A DNA stretch of 64,000 nt from assembly GCF_017744955.1 (NCBI RefSeq), contig NZ_JAGIAG010000018.1, positions 171,960 through 235,959 on the forward strand. The letters run 5' to 3'. Every line of letters starts with the position of its first letter. Within the stretch, counting starts at the first letter, position 1. The stretch is from Dokdonella sp. (GTDB lineage: Bacteria; Pseudomonadota; Gammaproteobacteria; Xanthomonadales; Rhodanobacteraceae). The notes under the pieces are model-generated. The model was not told where the DNA came from. It saw only the letters and a list, made by a program, of their open reading frames with translations, and searched no databases. The translations under genes and the position numbers were made by a program. Below, in pieces: positions 8,392-16,490 of this stretch.

Positions 8392-9344
8392 GCGCGCACC
8401 TCCCCGGCGGCGGTCCGCTCGGCGATGCGCAGCACCGCGCTGCGCGCGCGCGGATTGGCGGCCAGTTCCGCCTCGTCGGCGAACTGCGCCTTGCCGACCG
8501 CGACCAGCGCCGGCGGAGCGGCTTCCGGCAGCGGCAGACCGCGCCGCACCGGGCGCGCGACTTCGCCGCGGATGAACTGCTTGACCGCGCGGTCCTCCAG
8601 CGAATGGAAACTGATCACCGCCAGCCTGCCGCCGACCTTGAGCGCGTCGCGCGCAGCCGCGAGGCCGCGCTCCAGCGCGCCGAGTTCGTCGTTGACCTCG
8701 ATGCGCAGCGCCTGGAACGTGCGCGTGGCGGGGTGCTTGTGGCGTTCGCGGTGGCCGATGGTCCTGGCGACGAGGTCGGCGAGTTCGCGCGTCGTCGTCA
8801 GCGGGCGACTGCGCCTGGTTTCCACGATTGCCCGCGCGATGCGTCGGCTCATCCTCTCCTCGCCGTAGCGCCACAAGACATCGGCGATCTCCTTCTCGTC
8901 CGCCGCTGCCAACCATTCCGCCGCGCTCGGACCCCGCGTCGGGTCCATGCGCATGTCCAGCGGACCCTCGCCCTGGAAACTGAAACCGCGGGCCGGATCG
9001 TCGAGCTGCGGCGAAGACACGCCGAGGTCGAGCAAGACGCCGTCCAGCCCCGCCGCGGTTTCCTCCCACGCCGCGAGCTCGGAAAAGTTCGCGTGGCGGA
9101 TCCGCACTCGCGCGTCCGCGCCGAAATCGCGCCCCGCGTTCGCGATCGCTTCCGGATCGCGGTCCATCAACAGCAGGCGGCCGTGCTCCCCGAGCCTCGC
9201 CAGCACTTCGCGCGCATGCCCGCCGCGTCCGAAGGTGCCGTCGAGATAGGTTCCCTCCGCCTTCACGCGCAGGCCCTCCAGAACCTGCGCCAACATCACC
9301 GGCACGTGCCGAAGCGGCGTGGCGCTCGTGCGAGCGTCCGTCAC
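8388..9344 (-). CDS. rsmH: 16S rRNA m4C1402 methyltransferase RsmH (MraW)
   Basis: A 318-residue SAM-dependent enzyme that methylates N4 of C1402 in the 16S rRNA decoding region. The SAM-binding GTFGRGGHAREVL, LDLGVSSPQLDDPARGFSF and the C-terminal VISFHSLEDRAVKQF are family hallmarks. I took the GTG at 9344 as the start because it overlaps the mraZ stop as GTGA and fits the normal length; no ATG is suitably placed. Second gene of the mra/dcw operon. Confidence 0.96.
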   Translation of the reverse strand: MTDARTSATPLRHVPVMLAQVLEGLRVKAEGTYLDGTFGRGGHAREVLARLGEHGRLLLMDRDPEAIANAGRDFGADARVRIRHANFSELAAWEETAAGLDGVLLDLGVSSPQLDDPARGFSFQGEGPLDMRMDPTRGPSAAEWLAAADEKEIADVLWRYGEERMSRRIARAIVETRRSRPLTTTRELADLVARTIGHRERHKHPATRTFQALRIEVNDELGALERGLAAARDALKVGGRLAVISFHSLEDRAVKQFIRGEVARPVRRGLPLPEAAPPALVAVGKAQFADEAELAANPRARSAVLRIAERTAAGEVRA

Positions 9345-9787
9345 AACTTCAGCTCGGCCATGTCCTCCGTGATCTGGTCTTCTCCGATCGTTTCGCGGAT
9401 CTTGGCCAGATGTGCCTGCTCGCCCCACAGCTCGAAGCGGTCGCCCATGCCGAGCAGCACGGCGCGCTTCTCGATGCCAGTCGCGGCGCGCTGGCTCGCC
9501 GGCAGCAGAATGCGGCCGTTGCCGTCGGGCTCGACATGCGCCGCAGCGCCGACCAGCTTCATCTGCAGGATGCGATGCGCCGACTTGGTCTTCGACAGAG
9601 CGTTGACCTGGTCGCGCAACTCCTCCCACGCGTTCTCGGGCGTGATCCAGAGACAGCCGTGTTCGAACGGGTTGTAGGTGACGACGAGGCGGTTCGCGCT
9701 GGCCTTCGCGACGAGCTCGCGATAAGCGGCCGGAATCGCGATCCGACCCTTGTCATCCAGCGTGATGGCGGTCTCGCCCTGGAACAT
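9341..9787 (-). CDS. mraZ: Transcriptional regulator MraZ
   Basis: A 148-residue protein with two AbrB-like swapped-hairpin repeats (ITLDDKGRIAIPAAYRE near the start and VEPDGNGRILLPASQR in the second half). In E. coli MraZ is a ring-shaped DNA-binding repressor of its own operon. An upstream in-frame extension exists to 9826, but the ATG at 9787 gives the standard MFQGETAI-like N-terminus and length, and the operator repeats lie just upstream of it. First gene of the dcw cluster. Confidence 0.96.
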   Translation of the reverse strand: MFQGETAITLDDKGRIAIPAAYRELVAKASANRLVVTYNPFEHGCLWITPENAWEELRDQVNALSKTKSAHRILQMKLVGAAAHVEPDGNGRILLPASQRAATGIEKRAVLLGMGDRFELWGEQAHLAKIRETIGEDQITEDMAELKL

Positions 9788-9790
9788 ATT

Positions 9791-9824
9791 CCACGAATCA
9801 CCACAGAAAACCACTAAAGCCCAC
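9791..9824 (-). promoter_or_regulatory. MraZ operator: four GTGG repeats at 10-bp spacing
   Basis: On the minus strand GTGG occurs four times at an exact 10-base period (plus-strand CCAC at 9791, 9801, 9811, 9821), ending three bases from the mraZ ATG. MraZ is known to bind TGGG-type direct repeats with 5-base spacers upstream of mra operons. The first repeat overlaps the proposed -10 element, the right place for autorepression. Confidence 0.85.
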
Positions 9825-9851
9825 ATTAGGACTCAAGCTATGGTCTGTCAA
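9823..9851 (-). promoter_or_regulatory. Promoter of the dcw operon
   Basis: On the minus strand a perfect -35 TTGACA (9846-9851) is followed after 17 bases by TAATGT (9823-9828), a moderate -10. Transcription would start near 9816 and run into mraZ. The -10 overlaps the first MraZ repeat. Confidence 0.7.
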
Positions 9852-10301
9852 GGAAAATTCGGGGCAAATTTCTGACTGTGGGCAAGCATTTGTGACGTGT
9901 TAACACCGTGCGAAAACGCTCACTCCTGAGAACCTTCTGAGGAGTGATCCACAAGGTATTGATAGAAGTGAAAACACCCTCGATCCAGTAGGGGATTTCT
10001 ACACAAATTCCGGCGTCGAGCCGCCTCACGGCCGAGCGCCGACGAGGCGCATGAGGAAGCGAGCCTTCGCGAAGAGCACGATGGAAGCCGCGAGCGGATC
10101 AACCGCCCCGCGGAATCCGGAACGATTACCCCCGATCCGACATCACCGCCCCGAACACCCGGCCACACGACCGCCTATAGAAAACGGGCTTCATTTGAAA
10201 AGTGCGGCCATGGATGGCCGCGGTTGGACCGACCGAAGCCGCAGCTTCGGGGCCCAACCGCACCATTCCAGATCGCAGCGATCAAGGACGATCGCAAAAG
10301 C
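9852..10301. other. Intergenic region between mraZ and rnpB
   Basis: About 450 bases without a convincing gene: the open frames here have arginine-rich, non-family translations and no ribosome binding sites. The mraZ-proximal part is comparatively AT-rich and could hold further dcw promoter elements. The rnpB-proximal part holds a palindromic REP-like element. Confidence 0.6.
10186..10268. repeat. REP-like palindromic element
   Basis: A palindrome GCGGCCAT/ATGGCCGC (around 10203-10221) is followed by a second foldable segment in which GGTTGG pairs with CCAACC around an inner GAAGC/GCTTC stem. A related GCGGTCAT...ATGGCCGC and AAAAGGCGGCC arrangement lies at 59066-59154. Probably a REP-type intergenic repeat; no transposase is nearby. 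Confidence 0.5.
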
Positions 10302-10650
10302 AAAGGAGCCGGCCGATAAGCCGGGTTCTGTCGTGAGCAGCCATTCCTCTAGGCCACGCGTCGCCGCGCGGCTCGAGCGACCAACCCGGGGACGACGCGG
10401 GCCGCGTCATGGTCCCCCTATTCGGTCTTGCTCCAGGTGGGGTTTGCCGTGCCGGTCTGTTGCCAGACTCGCGGTGCGCTCTTACCGCACCGTTTCACCC
10501 TTGCCTGATCCCCTTGCGGGGCCATCGGCGGTTTGCTCTCTGTTGCACTGTCCGTCGGCTCGCGCCGCCCAGGCGTTACCTGGCACCCTGCCCTGTGGAG
10601 CCCGGACTTTCCTCGACGCTTGCGCGCCGCGGCTGCTTGGCCGGCTCCCG
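10302..10650 (-). ncRNA. rnpB: RNase P RNA (bacterial type A)
   Basis: The minus strand contains the conserved P4/CR-I sequence GAGGAAAGTCCGGGCTCCA, the internal GGTAAGAGCGCACCG segment with its repeat partner, and the conserved 3' block AGAACCCGGCTTATCG. The ends pair as P1: GGAGCCGGCC near the 5' end with GGCCGGCTCC at the 3' end, so the molecule is about 349 nt, usual for type A. It is the catalytic RNA that matures tRNA 5' ends. End coordinates are set by the P1 pairing and may be off by a few bases. Confidence 0.96.
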
Positions 10651-10656
10651 ACGCGG

Positions 10657-10662
10657 AGTCTA
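10657..10662 (-). promoter_or_regulatory. Possible -10 element for rnpB
   Basis: TAGACT on the minus strand lies seven bases upstream of the 5' end predicted from the P1 stem. A clear -35 hexamer was not seen, so this is tentative. Confidence 0.4.
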
Positions 10663-10675
10663 GCAGGCGCAACCG

Positions 10676-10918
10676 CTACTTGCGCCGGATCAGCCACCAC
10701 GCCTGCGCCGCGGCGGCGACCGCGACGGTGCCGGCGACGAACCAGCCGATCATCGACCAGACCGCGGCCTGCTCCGGCGCCGGATAGCGCCCGGAAACGA
10801 CTTTCTCGGCGAGCAAATGGACGATGGCGAACACGACCACCAAGGTGATCGCACTGCCGACGAAGGCGAGCGCGGCGCTGCGCGAAGCGGTGCTTTTCGG
10901 GGAAGAGGAACGTGTCAT
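10676..10918 (-). CDS. Small two-span membrane protein of unknown function
   Basis: An 80-residue protein from the ATG at 10918 (an upstream in-frame ATG at 10945 would add nine residues). It has a polar Ser/Lys-rich N-terminus, then two hydrophobic segments (LAFVGSAITLVVVFAIVHLL and WSMIGWFVAGTVAVAAAAQAW) and a basic LIRRK end, so both termini are probably cytoplasmic. I do not recognise a family. It lies just upstream of rnpB on the same strand, and its position between rsmI and rnpB gives no functional clue. Confidence 0.6.
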   Translation of the reverse strand: MTRSSSPKSTASRSAALAFVGSAITLVVVFAIVHLLAEKVVSGRYPAPEQAAVWSMIGWFVAGTVAVAAAAQAWWLIRRK

Positions 10919-11022
10919 GCGCGGATTTTGCGTGGTTGCCCGCACGATTCAAAGGGCCACCCCGCTCGCGACGATACGGGCTATCGCCGTTTCACGAACG
11001 AGGAACACAAAGGCCAAGCAGG

Positions 11023-11120
11023 TTTCTCGCGGAGACGCAGAGAACGCAGAGAAGAGCGCCTATAGAACGTCTTTCTCCGCGTTCTCTGCGTCTCTGCGTC
11101 TCTGCGTCTCTGCGAGAGAA
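11023..11120. repeat. CGCAGAG-type long inverted repeat
   Basis: The left arm (11023-11053, built on GGAGACGCAGAGAACGCAGAG) pairs with a right arm (11071-11120) that also contains about four tandem TCTCTGCG units. A second copy lies at 32895-32976. The transcript would form a long hairpin beyond the rsmI stop codon, so it may help terminate transcription. Confidence 0.7.
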
Positions 11121-11174
11121 ATGCTTCTCAAACGGGCCGGCTTCACACGAGCGGCGCGGCGCCAACGTATGCCG

Positions 11175-11996
11175 CTACCCCTCGTACAGCCGCTTGCGCG
11201 GCGCACCGGTGATCGCGGCGGCGAGTTTGGCCGCGCGCGCCGGCGGCAATTCCTCGCGCAACAGGGCGAATACGCGGCGGCCTTCGGCGAGTTCCGCCTC
11301 GGCATCCTCGCCGCTCGCGCCGGCGACCAGTACGACGAACTCGCCGCGCTGCTGGTTCGCGTCGGCCTCGACGCGTGCGGCGAGTTCGCCGAGCGGCGCG
11401 GCGAGAATCGTCTCGAACAGCTTGGTCAGTTCGCGCGCCAGCACCGCCTCGCGCGCATCGCCGAACACCGTGCGCAAATCCGCCAGCGACTCCAGGATGC
11501 GATGGCTGGACTCGTAGAAGATCAAGGTCCGCGTCTCCGCGACGAGCGATTGCAGACGCTCGCGCCGCGCCGAGGACTTCGCCGGCAGGAAGCCCTCGAA
11601 CACGAACCGGTCGCTGGCCAGCCCCGCGACCGACAGCGCCGCGATCGCCGCGCACGGTCCCGGCACCGGCGAGACCTCGCAACCGGCGGCGCGCGCGGCA
11701 CGCACCAGGCGATAGCCCGGATCGCTGACCAGCGGCGTGCCGGCGTCGGAGATCAGGGCGACGTCGCCGCCGCCGCGCAGATGCTCGACGATGCGCGCGG
11801 CCTGCTCGTGCTCGTTGTGCTCGTGTAGGGCGAGCGCGCGCGCCTGCGCGCCGGCCTGCGCCAGCAGCGGCGCGCTGTGGCGCGTGTCCTCGGCGGCGAT
11901 CAGGCCGACCGCGCGCAAGGTCTCCCGCGCGCGCGGCGACAGGTCCTCTAGGTTGCCGATCGGCGTCGCGACGACCCACAGGCGTCCGTTCGACAC
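11175..11996 (-). CDS. rsmI: 16S rRNA (cytidine1402-2'-O)-methyltransferase RsmI
   Basis: A 273-residue tetrapyrrole-methylase-fold enzyme that 2'-O-methylates C1402, the same nucleotide modified by RsmH encoded 2 kb away. It shows the family pattern VVATPIGNLEDLSPRA, ALISDAGTPLVSDPGY and PGPCAAIAALSVAGLASDRFVFEGFLP, and ends in a short basic tail. It is divergent from lpoA, the conserved yraL/yraM arrangement, with an 83-base gap likely holding both promoters. Confidence 0.96.
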   Translation of the reverse strand: MSNGRLWVVATPIGNLEDLSPRARETLRAVGLIAAEDTRHSAPLLAQAGAQARALALHEHNEHEQAARIVEHLRGGGDVALISDAGTPLVSDPGYRLVRAARAAGCEVSPVPGPCAAIAALSVAGLASDRFVFEGFLPAKSSARRERLQSLVAETRTLIFYESSHRILESLADLRTVFGDAREAVLARELTKLFETILAAPLGELAARVEADANQQRGEFVVLVAGASGEDAEAELAEGRRVFALLREELPPARAAKLAAAITGAPRKRLYEG

Positions 11997-12079
11997 ATTC
12001 GTTCTCCTTGGGTGCCGCCGGGAGCGCGGCTGCGATCGGCTATCATCGCAGCGTTGCCCCTTTTGCGCTCGGACTGCCC

Positions 12080-13882
12080 ATGACGCTTCGCCTGCCCGGA
12101 ACTTCGACTTTCGCGCGCGGCGCGGCCACCGGCCTGCTGGTCCTGCTGCTGTCGGCCTGCGCGACGATGTCCGACTTCGGACCCAGCGCCTCGCCGGAAG
12201 TTTCCTCGCCGGACGCCGACCGCGCCGAACAGTTCTACGAACAAGGCGATTTTGAGCGCGCCGCGGGCGCGTTCCTCGATCTGGCGCGCACGCATCGCGG
12301 CGATTCCGCCGCGCACTATCAGCTGCGCGCCGCCGAGGCGCTGCGCGAACTCGGCGACCTCGACGGCGCCGCTCGCGCGCTGGACGACGTCAAGCGCCGC
12401 CGCCTGCACGGCGACGAACCGCTGCGGCTCGACCTGCTCGACGCCGAAATCGCCCTCAAGCGCGGCGACGCGCCGCGCGCGCTGGCCCTCTTGACCATCG
12501 ACCAGGACGCGCCGCCGAACCTGCGCCTGCGCGCGCTCGAACTGCGCGCCCGCGCCGACGTCGCCGGCGGCGACGCCTTCGCCTCGGCGCAGACGCGCGC
12601 CCAGCTCGACCGCCTGCTCGGCGGCGCCGATCGCGAACAGAACCGCAAGCAGCTGCAGGACACGCTGGCGACGCTGGACGCGAATGCGCTGAAATCGCGC
12701 TTCGACCAGCTGGCGCCGAACGATCCCCTGCGGCCGTGGATCGAGCAGGCGTTGCGCAAGCAAGGCCACGCGCTGGCGCGCGAACTGCCGCGGCCGAGCC
12801 AGCCGGTCGGCACGATGCGTCCGGGCCAGGACGGCGCGCTCGAGGCCGAAGGCTACCAGCCGGCCAAACGCGTCGCGCTGCTGCTGCCGCTGAACGCGCA
12901 GCTCGCCGGCGTGGCGAACGCGATCCGCGACGGCTTCCTCGCCGCCTACTTCACCGATGCGCCCGAGCGTCGCCCCGAACTGCGCATCTACGATGCCGGC
13001 AAGACGCCCGAAGAAGCCGTCGCCGCCTACACGAAGGCGGTCGGCGACGGTGCCGATCGCGTGGTCGGCCCGCTCCAGCGCGAGTCGGTCGGCGCACTCT
13101 TCCACCAGCCGCTGACCGCGCACGTGCTGGCGCTGAACCATCCGGACACCGGCGAAGTGCCGCCGCCCGGCAGCGCCGAGTACGGCCTGCTACCGGAAGC
13201 CGAAGGCGCGCAGGTCGCCGAGCGCCTGCGCGAGCGCGGCATCCGCAACGCGGCGATCCTCATCGCCGAGGCCGACTGGGCCGAGCGCGCCGCGCGCGCG
13301 TTCCGCGCGCAGTTCGAGGCCGGCGGCGGCGCGATCACCGGCGAGTCGCGCCTGCGCGAGAAGGAAATCAACTACGCCACCTCGATCACGCAGGCGACCG
13401 CGAGCCTCGGCGCCGACGGCGCCGTGTTCATCAGCATGCGTCCGCAACAGGCGCGGCTGCTGGTGCCGCAGATGAAGATCGCCAACGTGACGGCGCCGGT
13501 GTTCGCCACCTCGCACATCTACGCCGGCGACAGCAACGCCACGCTCGATCGCGATCTCGACGGCGTCGAATTCTGCGACGCGCCGTGGTTGTTCGGCCCG
13601 CTGCCGGGCCGGCCCGAGCGCAGCGTGATCTCCGGCCAGATCGCCAGCGCGAACGGCGTCGGCGCGCGCCTGTTCGCGTTCGGCATGGATGCCTACGCGC
13701 TGCTGCCCTACGTCGACTGGCTGATCGCGCATCCGGACGCCTACCTCGGCGGCGCCACCGGCGAGCTCACCGCCGACAACTTCGGCCGCGTGCATCGCCT
13801 GGTCAGCTGGGCGCGTTTCGTCAACGGCATGCCGCAGCCGGCCGAAGGCGCGCTCAACACCGCGCCGATGCAGTTCCAATGA
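12080..13882 (+). CDS. lpoA: Penicillin-binding protein activator LpoA (YraM/LppC family)
   Basis: A 600-residue outer-membrane lipoprotein that in E. coli activates PBP1A from the outer membrane. The signal peptide ends in the lipobox LLLSAC. An N-terminal TPR-like helical region (to about residue 255) precedes a C-terminal periplasmic-binding-protein-like domain beginning KRVALLLPLNAQLAGVANAI. I start at the ATG at 12080, since the open frame upstream lacks a signal peptide. A TATCAT hexamer at 12041-12046 may be a -10. The stop overlaps yraN as ATGA. Confidence 0.92.
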   Translation: MTLRLPGTSTFARGAATGLLVLLLSACATMSDFGPSASPEVSSPDADRAEQFYEQGDFERAAGAFLDLARTHRGDSAAHYQLRAAEALRELGDLDGAARALDDVKRRRLHGDEPLRLDLLDAEIALKRGDAPRALALLTIDQDAPPNLRLRALELRARADVAGGDAFASAQTRAQLDRLLGGADREQNRKQLQDTLATLDANALKSRFDQLAPNDPLRPWIEQALRKQGHALARELPRPSQPVGTMRPGQDGALEAEGYQPAKRVALLLPLNAQLAGVANAIRDGFLAAYFTDAPERRPELRIYDAGKTPEEAVAAYTKAVGDGADRVVGPLQRESVGALFHQPLTAHVLALNHPDTGEVPPPGSAEYGLLPEAEGAQVAERLRERGIRNAAILIAEADWAERAARAFRAQFEAGGGAITGESRLREKEINYATSITQATASLGADGAVFISMRPQQARLLVPQMKIANVTAPVFATSHIYAGDSNATLDRDLDGVEFCDAPWLFGPLPGRPERSVISGQIASANGVGARLFAFGMDAYALLPYVDWLIAHPDAYLGGATGELTADNFGRVHRLVSWARFVNGMPQPAEGALNTAPMQFQ

Positions 13883-14271
13883 AACTGCGCGCCGGCAGCG
13901 CGACGCAGACCGCCGGCGCGCACTACGAAGACCTCGCCCTGGCGCACCTGCAGCGCGCCGGCCTCGCGCTGATCGAACGCAATTTCTCCTGCCGCTGGGG
14001 CGAGATCGACCTGGTCATGCGCGAGGGCGAGGTCGTCGTCTTCGTCGAAGTGCGCTACCGTCGCGGTGCCGGCGCGCGCGGCGGCTACGGCAGCGGGATC
14101 GATTCGGTCGGCGCGACCAAGCGCGCGAAACTCGTCCGCGCCGCCGAGGTCTACCTGGCGCAACGGCCGCGCCTCGCCGATCGCGCCTGCCGTTTCGACG
14201 TGCTCGCGATCGCCGGCGGCGACGACGCGCCGGAGATCGACTGGCGCCGCAACGCGTTCGAGGCCTTTTGA
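13879..14271 (+). CDS. yraN: UPF0102 family protein YraN
   Basis: A 130-residue protein of the YraN family with an endonuclease-like core: the GAHYEDLALAHLQRAG helix, RNFSCRWGEIDLVMREG and VFVEVRYR supply the acidic and lysine/arginine pattern of PD-(D/E)XK-like folds. Its function is not firmly established. It overlaps the lpoA stop (ATGA), the usual neighbourhood. Downstream, E. coli has diaA (yraO) before dolP; here it is absent. Confidence 0.93.
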   Translation: MKLRAGSATQTAGAHYEDLALAHLQRAGLALIERNFSCRWGEIDLVMREGEVVVFVEVRYRRGAGARGGYGSGIDSVGATKRAKLVRAAEVYLAQRPRLADRACRFDVLAIAGGDDAPEIDWRRNAFEAF

Positions 14272-14333
14272 GAAGCGCGACCGGGAAGTCGCCTTCGACT
14301 CTCGCAGTCAGGGACGACGCAGAAGGAAGACAC

Positions 14334-14942
14334 ATGCACACACGACTGCTCCGCTGGCTGTTCCTGCTCTCGCTCGCTCCGCTGCTCGGCGGCTGCTTCC
14401 TGGCCGTGGCCGGCGGTGCCGCCGCCGGCGTCAGCGCGGCGCACGACCGCCGCGGCGTCGGCACCTGGGCGGACGACAAGCGCATTTACCTGAGCGCCTA
14501 CGACTCATTGAACAAGGACAAGGAGCTCGCGCTGAAGAACAGCGTGATCATCGTCGTCTACAACGGCACGATGCTGCTGGTGGGCGAAGTGCGCACGCCG
14601 GAACTGAAGGCGCGCGCCGAGCGTCTCGTCGGCGGCTTCGAGGGCACGCGCCGCATCGTCAACGAACTGGACGTGCGCGAGCCGGAAGGGTTCTGGTCGC
14701 GCCGGCGCGACAACACGATCACCGCGCACGTGAAGACCGCCCTGCTCGATCTGACCAGCTTGCGCGGCTTCGATCCGACGCGCGTCAACGTCACCACCGC
14801 TCATCGCACGGTCTACCTGATGGGCAAGGTCACCAACGAGGAATCCGATGCGGTCGTCGGCATCGCGCGCGACGTCAGCGGCGTCGAGCGCGTGGTGAAG
14901 GTGTTCGAGTACGTCGAGGCGAGGGGCAAGGACGAGGGCTGA
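14334..14942 (+). CDS. BON-domain lipoprotein, DolP (YraP)-like
   Basis: A 202-residue lipoprotein. A GAAGGAAG ribosome-binding site precedes the ATG at 14334; the signal peptide ends at the lipobox LLGGC. Two BON domains follow, the first around NSVIIVVYNGTMLLVGEV and the second around RVNVTTAHRTVYLMGKV. DolP-type proteins bind anionic phospholipid and support outer-membrane integrity. Position after lpoA-yraN supports DolP. Two BON domains are common to other lipoproteins (for example OsmY is soluble), so I leave the symbol blank. Confidence 0.88.
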   Translation: MHTRLLRWLFLLSLAPLLGGCFLAVAGGAAAGVSAAHDRRGVGTWADDKRIYLSAYDSLNKDKELALKNSVIIVVYNGTMLLVGEVRTPELKARAERLVGGFEGTRRIVNELDVREPEGFWSRRRDNTITAHVKTALLDLTSLRGFDPTRVNVTTAHRTVYLMGKVTNEESDAVVGIARDVSGVERVVKVFEYVEARGKDEG

Positions 14943-14974
14943 CCGGCGCCTCGCTCCCTCCCCGGATCGCTCGC

Positions 14975-16345
14975 ATGCCGCTTTCGTCCGCCGCCCTCGC
15001 CGACCTGCAACGCGTCTTCGCCGACGACGCGCTGCGCACCGAGGCAAGCGAGCGCCTCGTCTACGGCTACGACAACTCGCGCCGGCAGGCGATGCCCGAC
15101 GCGGTCGTGTTTCCGGCGACGCACGCGGAAGTCGCCGCGCTGGTGCAGGCATGCCGCGCGCATCGCATCCCGCTGGTCGCGCGCGGCCGCGGCACCAATA
15201 CCACCGGCGCCAGCGTGCCGGTCGAAGGCGGCGTGGTGGCCAGCTTCGAGCGCATGAACCGCGTGTTGCGCATCGACCCGGACGATCGCCTCGCGGTGGT
15301 CGAGCCCGGCGTGCTCAACGGCGACCTGCAGGCCGCGCTCGCGCCGCACCGTCTGTTCTGGCCGCCGGACCCGACCTCCGCGCCCTACTGCACGGTCGCC
15401 GGCAACATCGCCTGCAACGCCGGCGGCCCGCGCGCCGTGAAGTACGGCGCGACGCGCGACAACGTGCTCGCCCTGCGCGCCGTCGCCGGTACCGGCGCCG
15501 ACTTCCGCTGCGGCACGCCGACGACGAAGGGCGCCACCGGCTACGACCTGACGCGCCTACTGATCGGCTCGGAAGGCACGCTGGCGATCGTGACCGAGGC
15601 CACGCTGAAACTGGTTCCGCTGCCGTCGGCGAAGCGCACCTTGCGCGCGACCTACGTCGACGTCGCCGCCGCGGCACGCGCGGTCGCGCGCATCATGGCG
15701 CAGCCGGTCGCGCCGTGCGCGCTCGAATTCCTCGACGACCAGTGCCTGGCGCTGGCGCGCGCGCACGGCGGCGAGGCGATCCCGCTCGCCGGCGCGATGC
15801 TGGTGATCGAGGTCGACGGCGAGCCCGACACGCTGGCACCGGCGGTCGACGCGGTCGCGCGCGCGGCGCGCGGCGAGGGTCTCGCCGAACTCGCGATCGC
15901 CGCGAACGACGGTGAAGTCGCCGCACTGTGGGCCGCGCGCAAGGCGCTGTCGCCGGCGCTGCGCACGCTGTCGCCGAACAAGATCAACGAGGACGTGGTC
16001 GTGCCGGTCAGCCGCGTGCCGGAACTGGTCGCCGCCACGCGCGCGATCGCGACGAAGCATGCGCTGCCGATCGTCTGCTTCGGCCATGCCGGCAACGGCA
16101 ACCTGCACGTGAACCTGCTGCCGCGCGACGCGGCCGAACTCGCCCGCGCCGACGCCGCGCTCGGTGAAGTGTTCGATGCGGTGATCGGCCTCGACGGCAC
16201 GCTCTCCGGCGAGCACGGCATCGGTCTCGCCAAGCGCGCCTTCATGCCACGCGCCCTCGACGCGCACGCGCTCGGGCTGATGCGCGCGATCAAGCGCGAA
16301 TTCGATCCGGACGGGATCTTGAATCCGGGCAAGCTGCTGCCCTGA
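14975..16345 (+). CDS. FAD-binding oxidase, GlcD/D-lactate dehydrogenase family
   Basis: A 456-residue flavoprotein. The N-terminal PCMH FAD domain includes VARGRGTNTTGASVPVEGGV and CTVAGNIACNAGGPRAVKYG; the C-terminal FAD-oxidase domain contains CFGHAGNGNLHVNLL and LSGEHGIGLAKR. The family oxidises 2-hydroxy acids (glycolate, D-lactate or D-2-hydroxyglutarate) and passes electrons to the respiratory chain. Substrate cannot be read from sequence. No iron-sulphur partner (GlcF) is adjacent, which leans towards a single-subunit dehydrogenase. It starts 32 bases after the BON lipoprotein. Confidence 0.9.
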   Translation: MPLSSAALADLQRVFADDALRTEASERLVYGYDNSRRQAMPDAVVFPATHAEVAALVQACRAHRIPLVARGRGTNTTGASVPVEGGVVASFERMNRVLRIDPDDRLAVVEPGVLNGDLQAALAPHRLFWPPDPTSAPYCTVAGNIACNAGGPRAVKYGATRDNVLALRAVAGTGADFRCGTPTTKGATGYDLTRLLIGSEGTLAIVTEATLKLVPLPSAKRTLRATYVDVAAAARAVARIMAQPVAPCALEFLDDQCLALARAHGGEAIPLAGAMLVIEVDGEPDTLAPAVDAVARAARGEGLAELAIAANDGEVAALWAARKALSPALRTLSPNKINEDVVVPVSRVPELVAATRAIATKHALPIVCFGHAGNGNLHVNLLPRDAAELARADAALGEVFDAVIGLDGTLSGEHGIGLAKRAFMPRALDAHALGLMRAIKREFDPDGILNPGKLLP

Positions 16346-16490
16346 GCGGCACGGCCGGCCGCGGAGGAGTACGAATACCGAAACCGGCGCGCTCGACGAT
16401 CTCACGACACCGATTGACGATACCTGCATCCCATCGCACGGCCGAACGGGGTAGAGTTCCGCGGTTGATCACCATTTCGGGAGGGATGCC

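Noticed and set aside
11071..11120. Short tandem TCTCTGCG units considered as a CRISPR array
   Set aside because: Units are contiguous 8-mers without unique spacers and belong to the arm of an inverted repeat; no cas genes are present.
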